From: an uncultured Paracoccus sp.
GTDB taxonomy: Bacteria; Pseudomonadota; Alphaproteobacteria; Rhodobacterales; Rhodobacteraceae
NCBI RefSeq assembly: GCF_946221145.1
Contig: NZ_CAMIOH010000159.1
Coordinates: 1 to 7,268 of the forward strand
Reading direction: 5' to 3'
Length of the DNA: 7,268 nt
Made by a program: the position numbers and the translations under genes. Below the pieces are notes generated by a model. It was not told the DNA's origin, did no database searches, and worked only from the letters and a program-made list of their open reading frames with translations. Positions 1-6,022 of the stretch are shown one piece after another. Position 1 is the stretch's first letter. Each line of letters starts with the position of its first letter.

Positions 1-434
1 ACCTCATCTGGGGTGGGGCGGGATCGGACCGGCTGTGGGGCGATGCCGGCAATGACGTGCTGAACGGCGGCGACCTGCGCGACACGCTGTCGGGCGGTCT
101 GGGCAATGACACGCTGATCGGCGCGGGTGGGGCGGATGTGATGGCGGGCGGCGCGGGTGCGGATGTGTTCCGCTTTCTGACCTGGCGCGACAGCCTGGTC
201 GCTGCCCCCGACATCGTCCAGGATTTCCAGGCCAATATCGACCGGCTGGACCTGCGCGCCATCGGTCTGGGCTATGTGGACGATTCCCAGTTCACGGCGG
301 CCCGGCAGGTCCGCTGGCAGCATGTCGGATCCGAGACACGGGTGATGGCCGACCTGAACGGCGACGGCCGCGCGGATTTCATGCTGCGGCTGCTGGGCCA
401 CCTGGATCTGGATCGCGGCGACTTCCTGCTGTGA
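1..434 (+). CDS. RTX calcium-binding secreted protein, C-terminal end (5' partial)
   Basis: The reading frame is open from base 3 to a TGA at 432-434, so only the last 143 residues are present; the in-frame GTG at 57 is internal, not a start. Bases 12-173 encode six consecutive RTX nonapeptides of the GGxGxDxLx type (for example GGAGSDRLW, GDAGNDVLN, GGLGNDTLI), which in this family bind Ca2+ in a parallel beta roll outside the cell. After them comes a segment like the serralysin (peptidase M10) C-terminal domain: DIVQDFQ, DRLDLRAIG and DLNGDGRADFMLRLLG. The protein ends in DRGDFLL, an acidic residue followed by hydrophobic ones, as in many type I secretion substrates. By family knowledge it is exported by an ABC/MFP/TolC system, but none of those genes is in view. 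The catalytic or effector part lies upstream, so protease, lipase, adhesin or another RTX protein are all possible. Confidence 0.88.
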   Translation, partial: LIWGGAGSDRLWGDAGNDVLNGGDLRDTLSGGLGNDTLIGAGGADVMAGGAGADVFRFLTWRDSLVAAPDIVQDFQANIDRLDLRAIGLGYVDDSQFTAARQVRWQHVGSETRVMADLNGDGRADFMLRLLGHLDLDRGDFLL

Positions 435-453
435 TCCCCTTCGGGTCCCGCCT

Positions 454-1476
454 TCAGGCCCCGGTCAGCCGGCCGGCCGCCCAGCGGGCCGCATCAGCCA
501 CGGCGGGATCGGGATCGTGGGTAATGCCGCGCGCCAGACCGGCCATGCCGGGATCGCCCGAATTGCCGATGGCATACAGCACGTTGCGCACAAAGCGGTT
601 GCGGCCGATACGCTTGATCGGACTGCCGGAAAACATCTCCCGAAAGCCCGCGTCATCCAGGCCCGCCAGATCCGCCAGCGGCGGCGCGGCGACGATGCCG
701 CGATACCGCATCTCGGACCCGGCCTGGGCGAACTTGTTCCAGGGACAGACCGCCAGGCAGTCATCGCAGCCATAGATCCGGTTGCCCAGCAGCGGGCGCA
801 AGTCGGGATCGACAGGGCCCTTGTGCTCGATCGTCAGATAGGAAATGCAGCGCCGCGCATCCAGTTGATAGGGCGCCGGAAAGGCGCCGGTCGGACAGGC
901 GTCCAGACAGGCGCGGCAGGAACCGCAATGCGACACCTCGGATGCGTCTGCGGGCAGCGGGACGGTGGTGAAGATCGAACCCAGGAAGAACCAGCTGCCC
1001 AGCTCGCGCGACAGCAGGTTGGTATGCTTGCCCTGCCAGCCCAGCCCCGCCGCCTGCGCCAGCGGCTTTTCCATCACCGGCGCGGTATCCACGAAAACCT
1101 TGATCTGTTCGCCCGGCACCTGCTCCAGCAGCCAGCGGCCCAGCCGCTTCAGCCGCTTCTTGACCAGGTCGTGATAATCCTTGCCATGCGCATAGACGCT
1201 GATCGCGGCGCGGTCCCGCTGGTCCAGGACGGCCAGCGGATCGTGATCGGGCGTATAAAGCTCTGCCAGGACGATCACCGACCGCGCTTCGGGCCACAGC
1301 GCCGCCGGATCGCCGCGCCAATGGCTGCGCTCGGCCATCCAGCCCATCTGCCCGTGCCGCCCGGCCTCCAGGAACTGCTGCAACCGCTCGGCCGCCTGCG
1401 GCACCGCGTCCGGCGTGGTCACGCGCATCCGCGAAAAACCGACCGCCTCGGCTTCGGCGCCAAGACGCTGTTTCAC
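454..1476 (-). CDS. queG: epoxyqueuosine reductase QueG
   Basis: Catalyses the last step of queuosine synthesis, reducing epoxyqueuosine to queuosine in the wobble position of GUN-anticodon tRNAs, using cobalamin and two [4Fe-4S] clusters in the cytoplasm. With a GTG start at 1476 the product is 340 residues, normal for QueG. VDTAPVMEKP (from residue 129) holds the expected catalytic Asp130 and is followed by the conserved GLGWQGKHTNLL stretch. All eight cluster cysteines are visible: C184, C187, C190, C194 (CGSCRACLDACP), C210, and C237, C240, C244 (CDDCLAVCPW). The C-terminus (about 285-338) resembles the HEAT-like repeats of the family. Start choice: homology seems to begin around VKQRLGAEAEAVGF. 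An ATG at 1560 would give 368 residues, but it overlaps the GST gene and would translate a repeat element; neither start has a strong ribosome site. It is the last of four leftward genes and converges on the RTX gene with a 19-bp gap. Confidence 0.95.
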   Translation of the reverse strand: MKQRLGAEAEAVGFSRMRVTTPDAVPQAAERLQQFLEAGRHGQMGWMAERSHWRGDPAALWPEARSVIVLAELYTPDHDPLAVLDQRDRAAISVYAHGKDYHDLVKKRLKRLGRWLLEQVPGEQIKVFVDTAPVMEKPLAQAAGLGWQGKHTNLLSRELGSWFFLGSIFTTVPLPADASEVSHCGSCRACLDACPTGAFPAPYQLDARRCISYLTIEHKGPVDPDLRPLLGNRIYGCDDCLAVCPWNKFAQAGSEMRYRGIVAAPPLADLAGLDDAGFREMFSGSPIKRIGRNRFVRNVLYAIGNSGDPGMAGLARGITHDPDPAVADAARWAAGRLTGA

Positions 1477-1533
1477 TTTGGTCCAAATATCCCGGGGGGA
1501 ATCGCCGTCAGGCGATGGGGGGCTGGCCCCCCC
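1471..1533 (-). repeat. two-hairpin dispersed-repeat-like element at the GST/queG junction
   Basis: Read on the minus strand, the element has a G7 run (1533-1527), loop CCAG and C6 (1522-1517). A second perfect hairpin follows: ATCGCC, loop TGAC, GGCGAT (1516-1501). Then come C6 (1499-1494), GGGATATTTGGACCAAA and GTGAAA (1476-1471). The overall form matches a repeat I recall as common between genes of Rhodobacteraceae, including the conserved GGGATATTTG...TGAAA end. This is from memory and only one copy is in the window. The G7 run can pair with either C6 run, so two alternative folds are possible. The element begins 5 bp after the GST stop codon and its last bases supply the probable queG start codon. 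Confidence 0.6.
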
Positions 1534-1537
1534 TGCC

Positions 1538-2224
1538 TTATCCGAAGTCAAGCTCGGCATAATGGGGCGCCGGATGGATGCCCGGCACCTGGTCGGCCAG
1601 GATCGACCGGAAGGCCGGACGCGACTTGATGGTGGCATACCAATCGCGCAGCACCTCTGACCGGTCCCAATCCACGTCCGAAATGTAATCCAGACAGGAA
1701 AAATGCGCGGCGGCGGTGAAATCGGCCAGCGACAGGCTGTTGCCCGCCAGCCAGCGGCGGGTTTCCAGCAGCGTGGCCAGATAGTCGATATGCTCCTTGA
1801 TCGCGCGCAGCCCGTCCTTGACCACGCGGCTGTCGGGATAGCCCTGGCGGGTGATCTTCTTCCAGACCCGTTCGGTCAGGATGGGCACCGTCACCTCGTC
1901 GTTGAACTTGTCGTCGAACCAGGCGCACAGCCTGCGGACCTCGTGCCGTTCCAGGGGCGTCGCGGGCATCAAGGCAGGCGAAGGGACCGATTCGTCCAGA
2001 TATTCGATGATCGCCTGGCTTTCGGCCAGCATGTTGCCGCGATGGCGCAGCACCGGCAGCTTGCCGGCCGGGTTGCGCCGCTTCAGGTCGGGCGGGCTTT
2101 CCCAGTAACGCTCCTCGACCAGCTCGACCTCGATCTTCTTTTCGGCCAGCACCAGCCGCACCTTGCGGCAAAACGGCGACAGCGCGGTATGGTAAAGCCG
2201 GGTGGTCTGATTGTTGCTGTTCAT
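1538..2224 (-). CDS. glutathione S-transferase family protein
   Basis: A 228-residue cytosolic GST-fold protein, the usual length. The N-terminal thioredoxin-like domain (about 8-82) shows RLYHTALSPFCRKVRLVL with candidate catalytic Ser16 or Cys19, the cis-proline segment GKLPVL (Pro57), and the glutathione gamma-glutamyl contact pair Glu68-Ser69 (AESQAIIEYL). The all-helical C-terminal domain contains WLAGNSLSLADFTAA, the conserved N-capping and hydrophobic-staple motif around Asp168. Such enzymes conjugate or reduce substrates with glutathione; the substrate here cannot be told. Start: ATG at 2224 has a weak GCAGG upstream; a TTG four codons earlier (2236) sits only 3 nt after AGGGGA, too close for a good ribosome site. 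It lies 81 bp after mtgA on the same strand, and its TAA falls just before the repeat element leading into queG. Confidence 0.92.
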   Translation of the reverse strand: MNSNNQTTRLYHTALSPFCRKVRLVLAEKKIEVELVEERYWESPPDLKRRNPAGKLPVLRHRGNMLAESQAIIEYLDESVPSPALMPATPLERHEVRRLCAWFDDKFNDEVTVPILTERVWKKITRQGYPDSRVVKDGLRAIKEHIDYLATLLETRRWLAGNSLSLADFTAAAHFSCLDYISDVDWDRSEVLRDWYATIKSRPAFRSILADQVPGIHPAPHYAELDFG

Positions 2225-2305
2225 CGCCTGCTTCAAGTTCCCCTGCCGTGCAATCGGGCCTTGATAAGCCTGCGCCGATCCCGTTTCAACCGGAAGGCGC
2301 CCCCC

Positions 2306-3016
2306 TTACAGGCAATCGGCCCGCCCGTCGCGGGCGATCGTTGCCGCACCGTCCGCAATGGCGCGCGACCGGGCCGAGGCCTGGGCCGGGCTGCGGGTCT
2401 TGGGTGCAGGCAGAACCGCCGCCAGCCGGGCTGACTGCACCGGGGTCAGCCGGTCGGGCGTGGTGCCGAAATAGTCGCGCGATGCGGCCGCGATGCCAAA
2501 GATGCCGGGGCCGAATTCGGCGACGTTCAGATAAACCTCCAGGATGCGGCGCTTCGACCAGAACGCCTCGATCATCGGCGTGAAGGCAGTTTCCAGCACC
2601 TTGCGCGACCAGCTGCGGCCCTGCCACAGGAACACGTTCTTGGCGGTCTGCTGGGTCAGCGTCGATGCGCCGCGCGACGACCCGGATGCCACGACCTTGC
2701 GGATTTCCACCATGTCGAACCCCCAGTGGAGGCAGAAATTCGCGTCCTCGGCCGCGACGACCGACCGGCGCATGACCGGGGCGATGTCGTCGATGTCCAC
2801 CCATGCGCGCGGCGCCGTCGCTTCGGCCACGATGGTCCAGGTGGTCGGCGGATTGACCAGGGCATAGATCATCACCATGACCAGCATCAGCCCCAGGAAC
2901 CGCAGCGCCAGCCAGCGTGCCCAGATCAGGATGCGCCGCAGCGGGCGCCAGCGGACCGCGCGCACGGGCGAGGCCGGTTCCCCGGCAGGGGGGCTGAACA
3001 GCATGCGCAGGACCAT
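2306..3016 (-). CDS. mtgA: monofunctional biosynthetic peptidoglycan transglycosylase (GT51)
   Basis: Polymerises lipid II into glycan strands at the periplasmic face of the inner membrane. The 236-residue product has a short basic N-terminus, one transmembrane anchor (about 37-53, LALRFLGLMLVMVMIYA) and a GT51 domain with no transpeptidase domain. Family motifs are complete: AAEDANFCLHWG with catalytic Glu90, RGASTLTQQTAKN (115-127), and KRRILEVYLNVAEFGPGIFG with the second conserved Glu160. Length fits MtgA. The ATG at 3016 gives a normal anchor; another ATG four codons in (3004) would also keep it, and neither has a clear ribosome site. It follows the DUF1269 gene by 33 bp on the same strand and is probably cotranscribed. 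UppP, which recycles the undecaprenyl carrier released by this reaction, is encoded further right in the window but on the other strand. Confidence 0.96.
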   Translation of the reverse strand: MVLRMLFSPPAGEPASPVRAVRWRPLRRILIWARWLALRFLGLMLVMVMIYALVNPPTTWTIVAEATAPRAWVDIDDIAPVMRRSVVAAEDANFCLHWGFDMVEIRKVVASGSSRGASTLTQQTAKNVFLWQGRSWSRKVLETAFTPMIEAFWSKRRILEVYLNVAEFGPGIFGIAAASRDYFGTTPDRLTPVQSARLAAVLPAPKTRSPAQASARSRAIADGAATIARDGRADCL

Positions 3017-3049
3017 GGCGCGCCATGTCCCACGCAGGCTGGCCTTGCG

Positions 3050-3595
3050 TCAAGCGCCTGTTGCGGGGGGCGCCACGGGCGGCACGACAGAGGGCGCCGT
3101 CGCGCCGTCGCCCGACAGCGCATCGCGCAGCCGATCCTCGTCCTGCTGCGACAGGGATGTCTGCAGAACCCGGCCCCGGTGGTGGAACGATTGCAGCCGG
3201 TCCAGCACCTTGTCCGCCGTCATCTTGCGCAGCAGCACGAACACGGCCGATCCGCCCGGCGGCACGGCGCGGGCGGTATCGCGCATGAAGTCGTCATTGA
3301 CGCCGATATCCGTCAGCCGCCCGGCAAGCGCGCCGGATGCCGCCCCGACCGCCGCCCCGATCAGCGGGTTCAGGAATACCAGCCCGACCAGCGTCCCCCA
3401 GAAACCGCCGCCAAGCGCGCCCGCCGCGGTCAGGTTCACCGCCTGGTGCAGCTTGATGTCGTCCTCGGCCGGGCGGGTGACGACCACCGCGTCCTCCATT
3501 TCGATCAGGTAATCCTGCTGCATCTTCACCAGTTCGGCGCGCAGTTCGAATCCGGTGGCCTCGTCATCGAAGGCAATCACGATCAGTTCCGACAT
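3050..3595 (-). CDS. DUF1269 domain-containing protein
   Basis: A 181-residue protein of the DUF1269 family (predicted membrane protein, function unknown). The N-terminus MSELIVIAFDDEATGFELRAEL and the following LIEMEDAVVVTR segment are typical. A long Gly/Ala-rich hydrophobic stretch (about 57-95, including GGGFWGTLVGLVFLNPLIG and AAVGAASGALAGRL) resembles a glycine-zipper membrane insertion rather than a standard helix pair. The domain ends with GGSAVFVLLRK. The tail (about 158-181) is Pro/Ala-rich and probably disordered. The start has a good ribosome site: GAGGGA about 5-6 nt before the ATG. It is the first of the four leftward genes, so the promoter should lie in 3596-3743, which it shares with the divergent small gene. 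Family members are often linked with stress or envelope, but no specific role can be stated. Confidence 0.9.
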   Translation of the reverse strand: MSELIVIAFDDEATGFELRAELVKMQQDYLIEMEDAVVVTRPAEDDIKLHQAVNLTAAGALGGGFWGTLVGLVFLNPLIGAAVGAASGALAGRLTDIGVNDDFMRDTARAVPPGGSAVFVLLRKMTADKVLDRLQSFHHRGRVLQTSLSQQDEDRLRDALSGDGATAPSVVPPVAPPATGA

Positions 3596-3683
3596 GGTCT
3601 TCCCTCATGTGTTCGGCTGTGTCCTTCAAACGACAATGGCGGCCAAGGGTTGCAGCATTGTGATGACGAAGGCGGGAAAAGTC

Positions 3684-3718
3684 TTGAAACGGCACGGCGT
3701 GCCGGCCCATATCGGGCC
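3684..3718 (+). promoter_or_regulatory. divergent spacer with paired inverted repeats and a possible promoter
   Basis: Between the divergent DUF1269 gene and the small exported-protein gene lie two perfect inverted repeats that touch each other: GGCAC-GGC-GTGCC (3691-3703) and GGCCC-ATATC-GGGCC (3704-3718). A possible + strand promoter overlaps them: TTGAAA at 3684-3689, an 18-bp spacer and CATATC at 3708-3713, placing a start about 25 nt before the ATG at 3744. The -10 match is poor, so the promoter is a guess; the palindromes are seen directly. They could be an operator or a 5' RNA fold. Confidence 0.35.
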
Positions 3719-3743
3719 ATCCGCAACGATCCGGCCAACTGGA

Positions 3744-4055
3744 ATGCGTTTTCTTGCCACCTTCATGCTGATGATGTCGCTGCTGGCGATGTCCGTCGGC
3801 GTGGCAAGCGCGGATATCAAGCGACCTTCATGCAGTTCCCAGATCCGTGTGCAGGACATGTGCTATGAGGCGGGGGTGCCCGGCAGCCAGGCCGAGACGG
3901 TCAGGAAACCAGGCCTCTGCTTTGTCTGCCTGACGCCCTGCGGCAGCGATGTCGCTGACCCGGTGCGACCGGAAATCCGCGTCCATGCGGTCTCCGGCGC
4001 GGCGGTTCCGGCGGATGCCCGCAGGACAGGCCCCTGGCGCCCGCCGCGCGCCTGA
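3744..4055 (+). CDS. small exported cysteine-containing protein, function unknown
   Basis: I do not recognise this 103-residue protein with confidence. Starting at the ATG at 3744 gives a classic Sec signal peptide: MRF, a hydrophobic core (LATFMLMMSLLAMSVGV) and a probable signal peptidase I site after ASA at residue 23. The mature part has five cysteines: C30, C40 and a cluster C59-x2-C62-x3-C66 (CFVCLTPC), suggesting disulfides or metal binding in the periplasm. The C-terminus is Arg/Pro-rich, ending RTGPWRPPRA. The CxxC followed by a Pro/Arg-rich tail faintly recalls DUF2946-type small proteins, but this is only an impression. The open frame extends further upstream to 3555, into the divergent gene; the signal peptide decides the start, although the ribosome site (CTGG) is weak. 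Codon use in the mature part matches neighbouring genes. doxX follows after 87 bp on the same strand. Confidence 0.6.
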   Translation: MRFLATFMLMMSLLAMSVGVASADIKRPSCSSQIRVQDMCYEAGVPGSQAETVRKPGLCFVCLTPCGSDVADPVRPEIRVHAVSGAAVPADARRTGPWRPPRA

Positions 4056-4103
4056 CCTCCAGACCGTTTCACATCCTGCCCTTCGGGGCTGACGCCTTTG
4101 ACC

Positions 4104-4125
4104 TTGCGCCGCCAGGCGGACGCAA
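4104..4125 (+). promoter_or_regulatory. stem-loop just before the doxX ribosome site
   Basis: TTGCG pairs with CGCAA and CCGC with GCGG around a CAG loop, giving nine base pairs with one bulged A. It ends about 6 nt before the GGAG (4132-4135) that serves the doxX ATG at 4143. No T-run follows, so it is not an ordinary terminator. It could affect translation or stabilise a processed mRNA end; no regulator is indicated. Confidence 0.3.
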
Positions 4126-4142
4126 GCTGCTGGAGATCGACA

Positions 4143-4598
4143 ATGACCGATTACACCACCACCACCACCGAAGCCCGCTTCATCATCCCGAAACTGCAGG
4201 GGCTGTATGCCGCCCTGTCGCCGCTGGCCGTGCTCTTTATGCGCCTGATCGCGGGGATTGCCTTCATGGTCCACGGCTGGCCCAAGATCAACGCGCCGAT
4301 GGGCGCCGTTGGCATGGTCGAGGGGCTGGGCTTCCATCCCGGCTGGTTCTGGGCGCCGCTGCTGGCCGCCACGGAATTTCTGGGCGGCCTGCTGCTGGCC
4401 CTGGGCCTGCTGACGCGCCCTGCAGCCCTTGCCACGTCCATCGTGCTGTGCGTGACCACCTATTTCCACTGGGTGGTCCAGGCCGAGGGGTTCGGCGGCG
4501 CTGAAAAGTCGCTGCTGTGGTTGGCGATCACGCTGTATTTCGTCGCCCATGGCGGCGGCCGCTTCTCGGTCGACCGGGCGATCGGCAAGCAGTTCTGA
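4143..4598 (+). CDS. DoxX family membrane protein
   Basis: A 151-residue inner-membrane protein of the DoxX/DoxD-like superfamily. Four hydrophobic segments are visible at about 25-45, 67-89, 96-113 and 123-137. Family hallmarks are present: RLIAGIAFMVHGWPKI (charged R34, H44-G45 and K48 in and after the first helix), ATEFLGGLLLALGLLTRPAA (E78, GG, then G-LTR), and a final helix followed by the short tail GRFSVDRAIGKQF. The biochemical role of such proteins is poorly defined; names imply quinone or thiosulfate oxidoreductase subunits, and related proteins are tied to oxidative stress, so no reaction is assigned. Start: ATG at 4143 has GGAG 7 nt upstream; an in-frame ATG at 4098 has none and would add 15 atypical residues. 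A strong terminator follows about 50 bp after the stop. It may be cotranscribed with the small exported protein upstream. Confidence 0.9.
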   Translation: MTDYTTTTTEARFIIPKLQGLYAALSPLAVLFMRLIAGIAFMVHGWPKINAPMGAVGMVEGLGFHPGWFWAPLLAATEFLGGLLLALGLLTRPAALATSIVLCVTTYFHWVVQAEGFGGAEKSLLWLAITLYFVAHGGGRFSVDRAIGKQF

Positions 4599-4649
4599 AC
4601 CCGGCGGGGCGGGCACGATCCCGCCCCCTGGCCACACGCCCAAGACAGC

Positions 4650-4689
4650 AAAAAGCCCTCGGAAAACCGAAGTTTTCCGAGGGCTTTTT
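4650..4689. terminator. bidirectional rho-independent terminator
   Basis: A perfect 18-bp stem: 4650-4667 pairs with 4672-4689 around a CGAA loop. The GCCCTCGG core is flanked by A-runs on the left and T-runs on the right, so RNA from either strand ends in a U tract. It serves doxX on the + strand and, only 2 bp past the CCA end, tRNA-Leu on the - strand. Confidence 0.95.
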
Positions 4690-4691
4690 AA

Positions 4692-4776
4692 TGGTGCCCA
4701 GAAGAGGACTCGAACCTCCACGCCTTGCGGCACACGGACCTGAACCGTGCGCGTCTACCAATTCCGCCATCTGGGC
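4692..4776 (-). tRNA. tRNA-Leu, anticodon CAG
   Basis: An 85-nt tRNA with an encoded CCA end (complement of 4692-4694). The acceptor stem GCCCAGA pairs with TCTGGGC over 7 bp, with discriminator A. The D-loop contains GGTAGACGC. The anticodon stem CACGG/CCGTG encloses the loop TTCAGGT, so the anticodon is CAG (complement of 4740-4742) and reads CUG, the dominant Leu codon in this GC-rich genome. A long variable arm (TGCCGCAAGGCGT), diagnostic of class II tRNAs such as Leu, precedes the T-arm with GGTTCGAGTCC. The gene stands alone, converging on doxX and divergent from the NDUFA9-like gene. Confidence 0.97.
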
Positions 4777-4794
4777 CAACTGGTGTGAGGCGGG

Positions 4795-4823
4795 TCTCTA
4801 AAGGCAGTCGCGGGGGGCGTCAA
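4795..4823 (-). promoter_or_regulatory. probable tRNA-Leu promoter
   Basis: On the minus strand TTGACG (4823-4818) is followed after 17 bp by TAGAGA (4800-4795). The -35 is close to consensus and the -10 matches only half. The distance leaves a leader of roughly 10 nt before the tRNA 5' end at 4776. The placement is good for a tRNA gene; the exact -10 is uncertain. Confidence 0.45.
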
Positions 4824-4949
4824 TGGGGGCATCGCAGAAAACTTGCGAAAATCTGTGCGGCCGTTCCGGCGCATCCGCTGCCCGCCTTGCCGCGCGCCCC
4901 GCGCTTGGGTATGGAACAGTCATATCGGCACCAAGGAGGCGAGACGCCC

Positions 4950-5936
4950 ATGGCGAAACTGGTCACGATTTACGGCGGATCGGGCTTTGTCGGCCGGCAG
5001 GTCGCGCGCCTGATGGCCAAGGACGGCTGGCGTGTGCGTATCGCCGTCCGCCGCCCGGACGAGGCGCTGTTCACCCGCACCTATGGCGCGGTGGGGCAGG
5101 TCCAGCCGGTGCTGTGCAATATCCGCGACGACCTGTCCGTGCGCGCCGCCATGGCCGGCGCCGATGCGGTGGTGAACTGCGTCAATATCCTTGCCCCCAA
5201 AGGCAAGAGCACCTTTCAGGCTGTCTTCCACGACGGCGCCGAACGGATCGCCCGCCTGTCGGCGGAAATGGGCGTGGCGCGGATCGTCCATGTCTCGGGG
5301 CTTGGGGTCGATCCCGAATCGGCCAGCCCCTATGTCGCGGCCAAGGCGCAGGGCGAATCGGCGGTGCTGAGACACCGGCCCGACGCGGTGGTGCTGCGTC
5401 CTTCGGTCATCTTCGGGGCAGGCGACACGTTCTATAACCGCTTTGCCGCGATGACGCGCATGGGGCCGCTGCTGCCGGTGATCGGCGCGCGGACACGCAT
5501 GCAGCCGGTCTTTGTCGATGACGTGGCGCGTGCCGCCGCCATGGGCGCGACCGGGGACGCCGCGCCCGGCATCTATGAACTGGGCGGTCCCGACGTGATG
5601 ACGGTGAAAGAGGTGGCCGAGCAGGTTCTGCGCACCACCATGCGCCGGCGCGCGGTGGTGAACCTGCCGTTCTGGGCTGCGACCCTGGGTGCGCGCGTGC
5701 TGGGCTTGGCGCAATTCGTGACCGGCGGGCTGTTTGCCAACGCCATCCTGACGGGCGACCAGATTGCCCTGTTGCGCAACGACAACGTGGTCTCGCCCGG
5801 GGCGCGCGGCTTTGCCGACCTGGGCATCCAGCCCGTCGCGGCAGAGGCGGTGATCGGCGACTATCTGTGGCGCTTCCGCCCGTCCGGGCAATATGACGCG
5901 ATCAAGCAATCGGCGAAGAACCTGCGCGCCGAGTGA
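4950..5936 (+). CDS. complex I NDUFA9 subunit-like NAD(P)-binding protein
   Basis: A 328-residue atypical short-chain dehydrogenase/epimerase of the NDUFA9 type, related to the 39-kDa accessory subunit of mitochondrial complex I. The N-terminal Rossmann motif TIYGGSGFVGRQVARLM (GGSGFVG at 9-15) should bind NAD(P)H. VRRPDEA follows beta-2, VVNCVNILAPKG and IVHVSGLGVD are typical of the family, YVAAK (Tyr128, Lys132) keeps the YxxxK spacing of SDR enzymes, and VVLRPSVIFGAGDTFYNRFA is characteristic. In mitochondria the protein binds NADPH and stabilises complex I; in bacteria an assembly or stabilising role is inferred, and a free oxidoreductase is possible. The start is fixed by AAGGAGG (4933-4939) 10 nt before the ATG at 4950; the frame is open further upstream but runs through the tRNA. 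uppP follows after 86 bp on the same strand. Confidence 0.88.
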   Translation: MAKLVTIYGGSGFVGRQVARLMAKDGWRVRIAVRRPDEALFTRTYGAVGQVQPVLCNIRDDLSVRAAMAGADAVVNCVNILAPKGKSTFQAVFHDGAERIARLSAEMGVARIVHVSGLGVDPESASPYVAAKAQGESAVLRHRPDAVVLRPSVIFGAGDTFYNRFAAMTRMGPLLPVIGARTRMQPVFVDDVARAAAMGATGDAAPGIYELGGPDVMTVKEVAEQVLRTTMRRRAVVNLPFWAATLGARVLGLAQFVTGGLFANAILTGDQIALLRNDNVVSPGARGFADLGIQPVAAEAVIGDYLWRFRPSGQYDAIKQSAKNLRAE

Positions 5937-6022
5937 ACCTGCCATCCTGACCGGCCGGTGGCCGTGACCTGGCGCCGCCGGCGGTCGCCCGTTGGCCCCA
6001 AGACAATCCATAAGGTGAACGC

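Noticed and set aside
434..454. A terminator between the convergent RTX and queG genes.
   Set aside because: Only a short CCC-CTTC-GGG pairing is seen with no T-run; too weak to call.
517..1629. A 370-codon open frame on the + strand opposite queG and GST.
   Set aside because: It lies antisense to queG and the GST 3' end, both of which have full family motifs; its product is Gln/Arg/Gly-rich with no recognisable domain, as expected of an antisense frame in GC-rich DNA.
2272..2300. A hairpin between mtgA and GST (GCGCC ... GGCGC with inner CCG/CGG).
   Set aside because: The stem is interrupted by unequal internal loops and has no T-run; it may be chance in GC-rich sequence.
2726..3868. A 380-codon open frame on the + strand across mtgA and DUF1269.
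   Set aside because: The product is His/Arg/Gln-rich low-complexity sequence lying antisense to two well-supported genes.
3744..4598. A bufferin-type operon (small Cys peptide, DUF692, DUF2063, DoxX).
   Set aside because: No DUF692 or DUF2063 gene is present and the small protein's cysteine pattern does not look like DUF2282; only DoxX is shared.
3828..4733. A 301-codon open frame on the - strand opposite the small exported gene and doxX.
   Set aside because: It crosses the terminator and part of the tRNA and is antisense to doxX, which has clear membrane helices and family motifs.
4725..4949. A 5' extension of the NDUFA9-like gene.
   Set aside because: It would begin inside the tRNA-Leu gene; AAGGAGG before the ATG at 4950 and the standard Rossmann N-terminus there settle the start.
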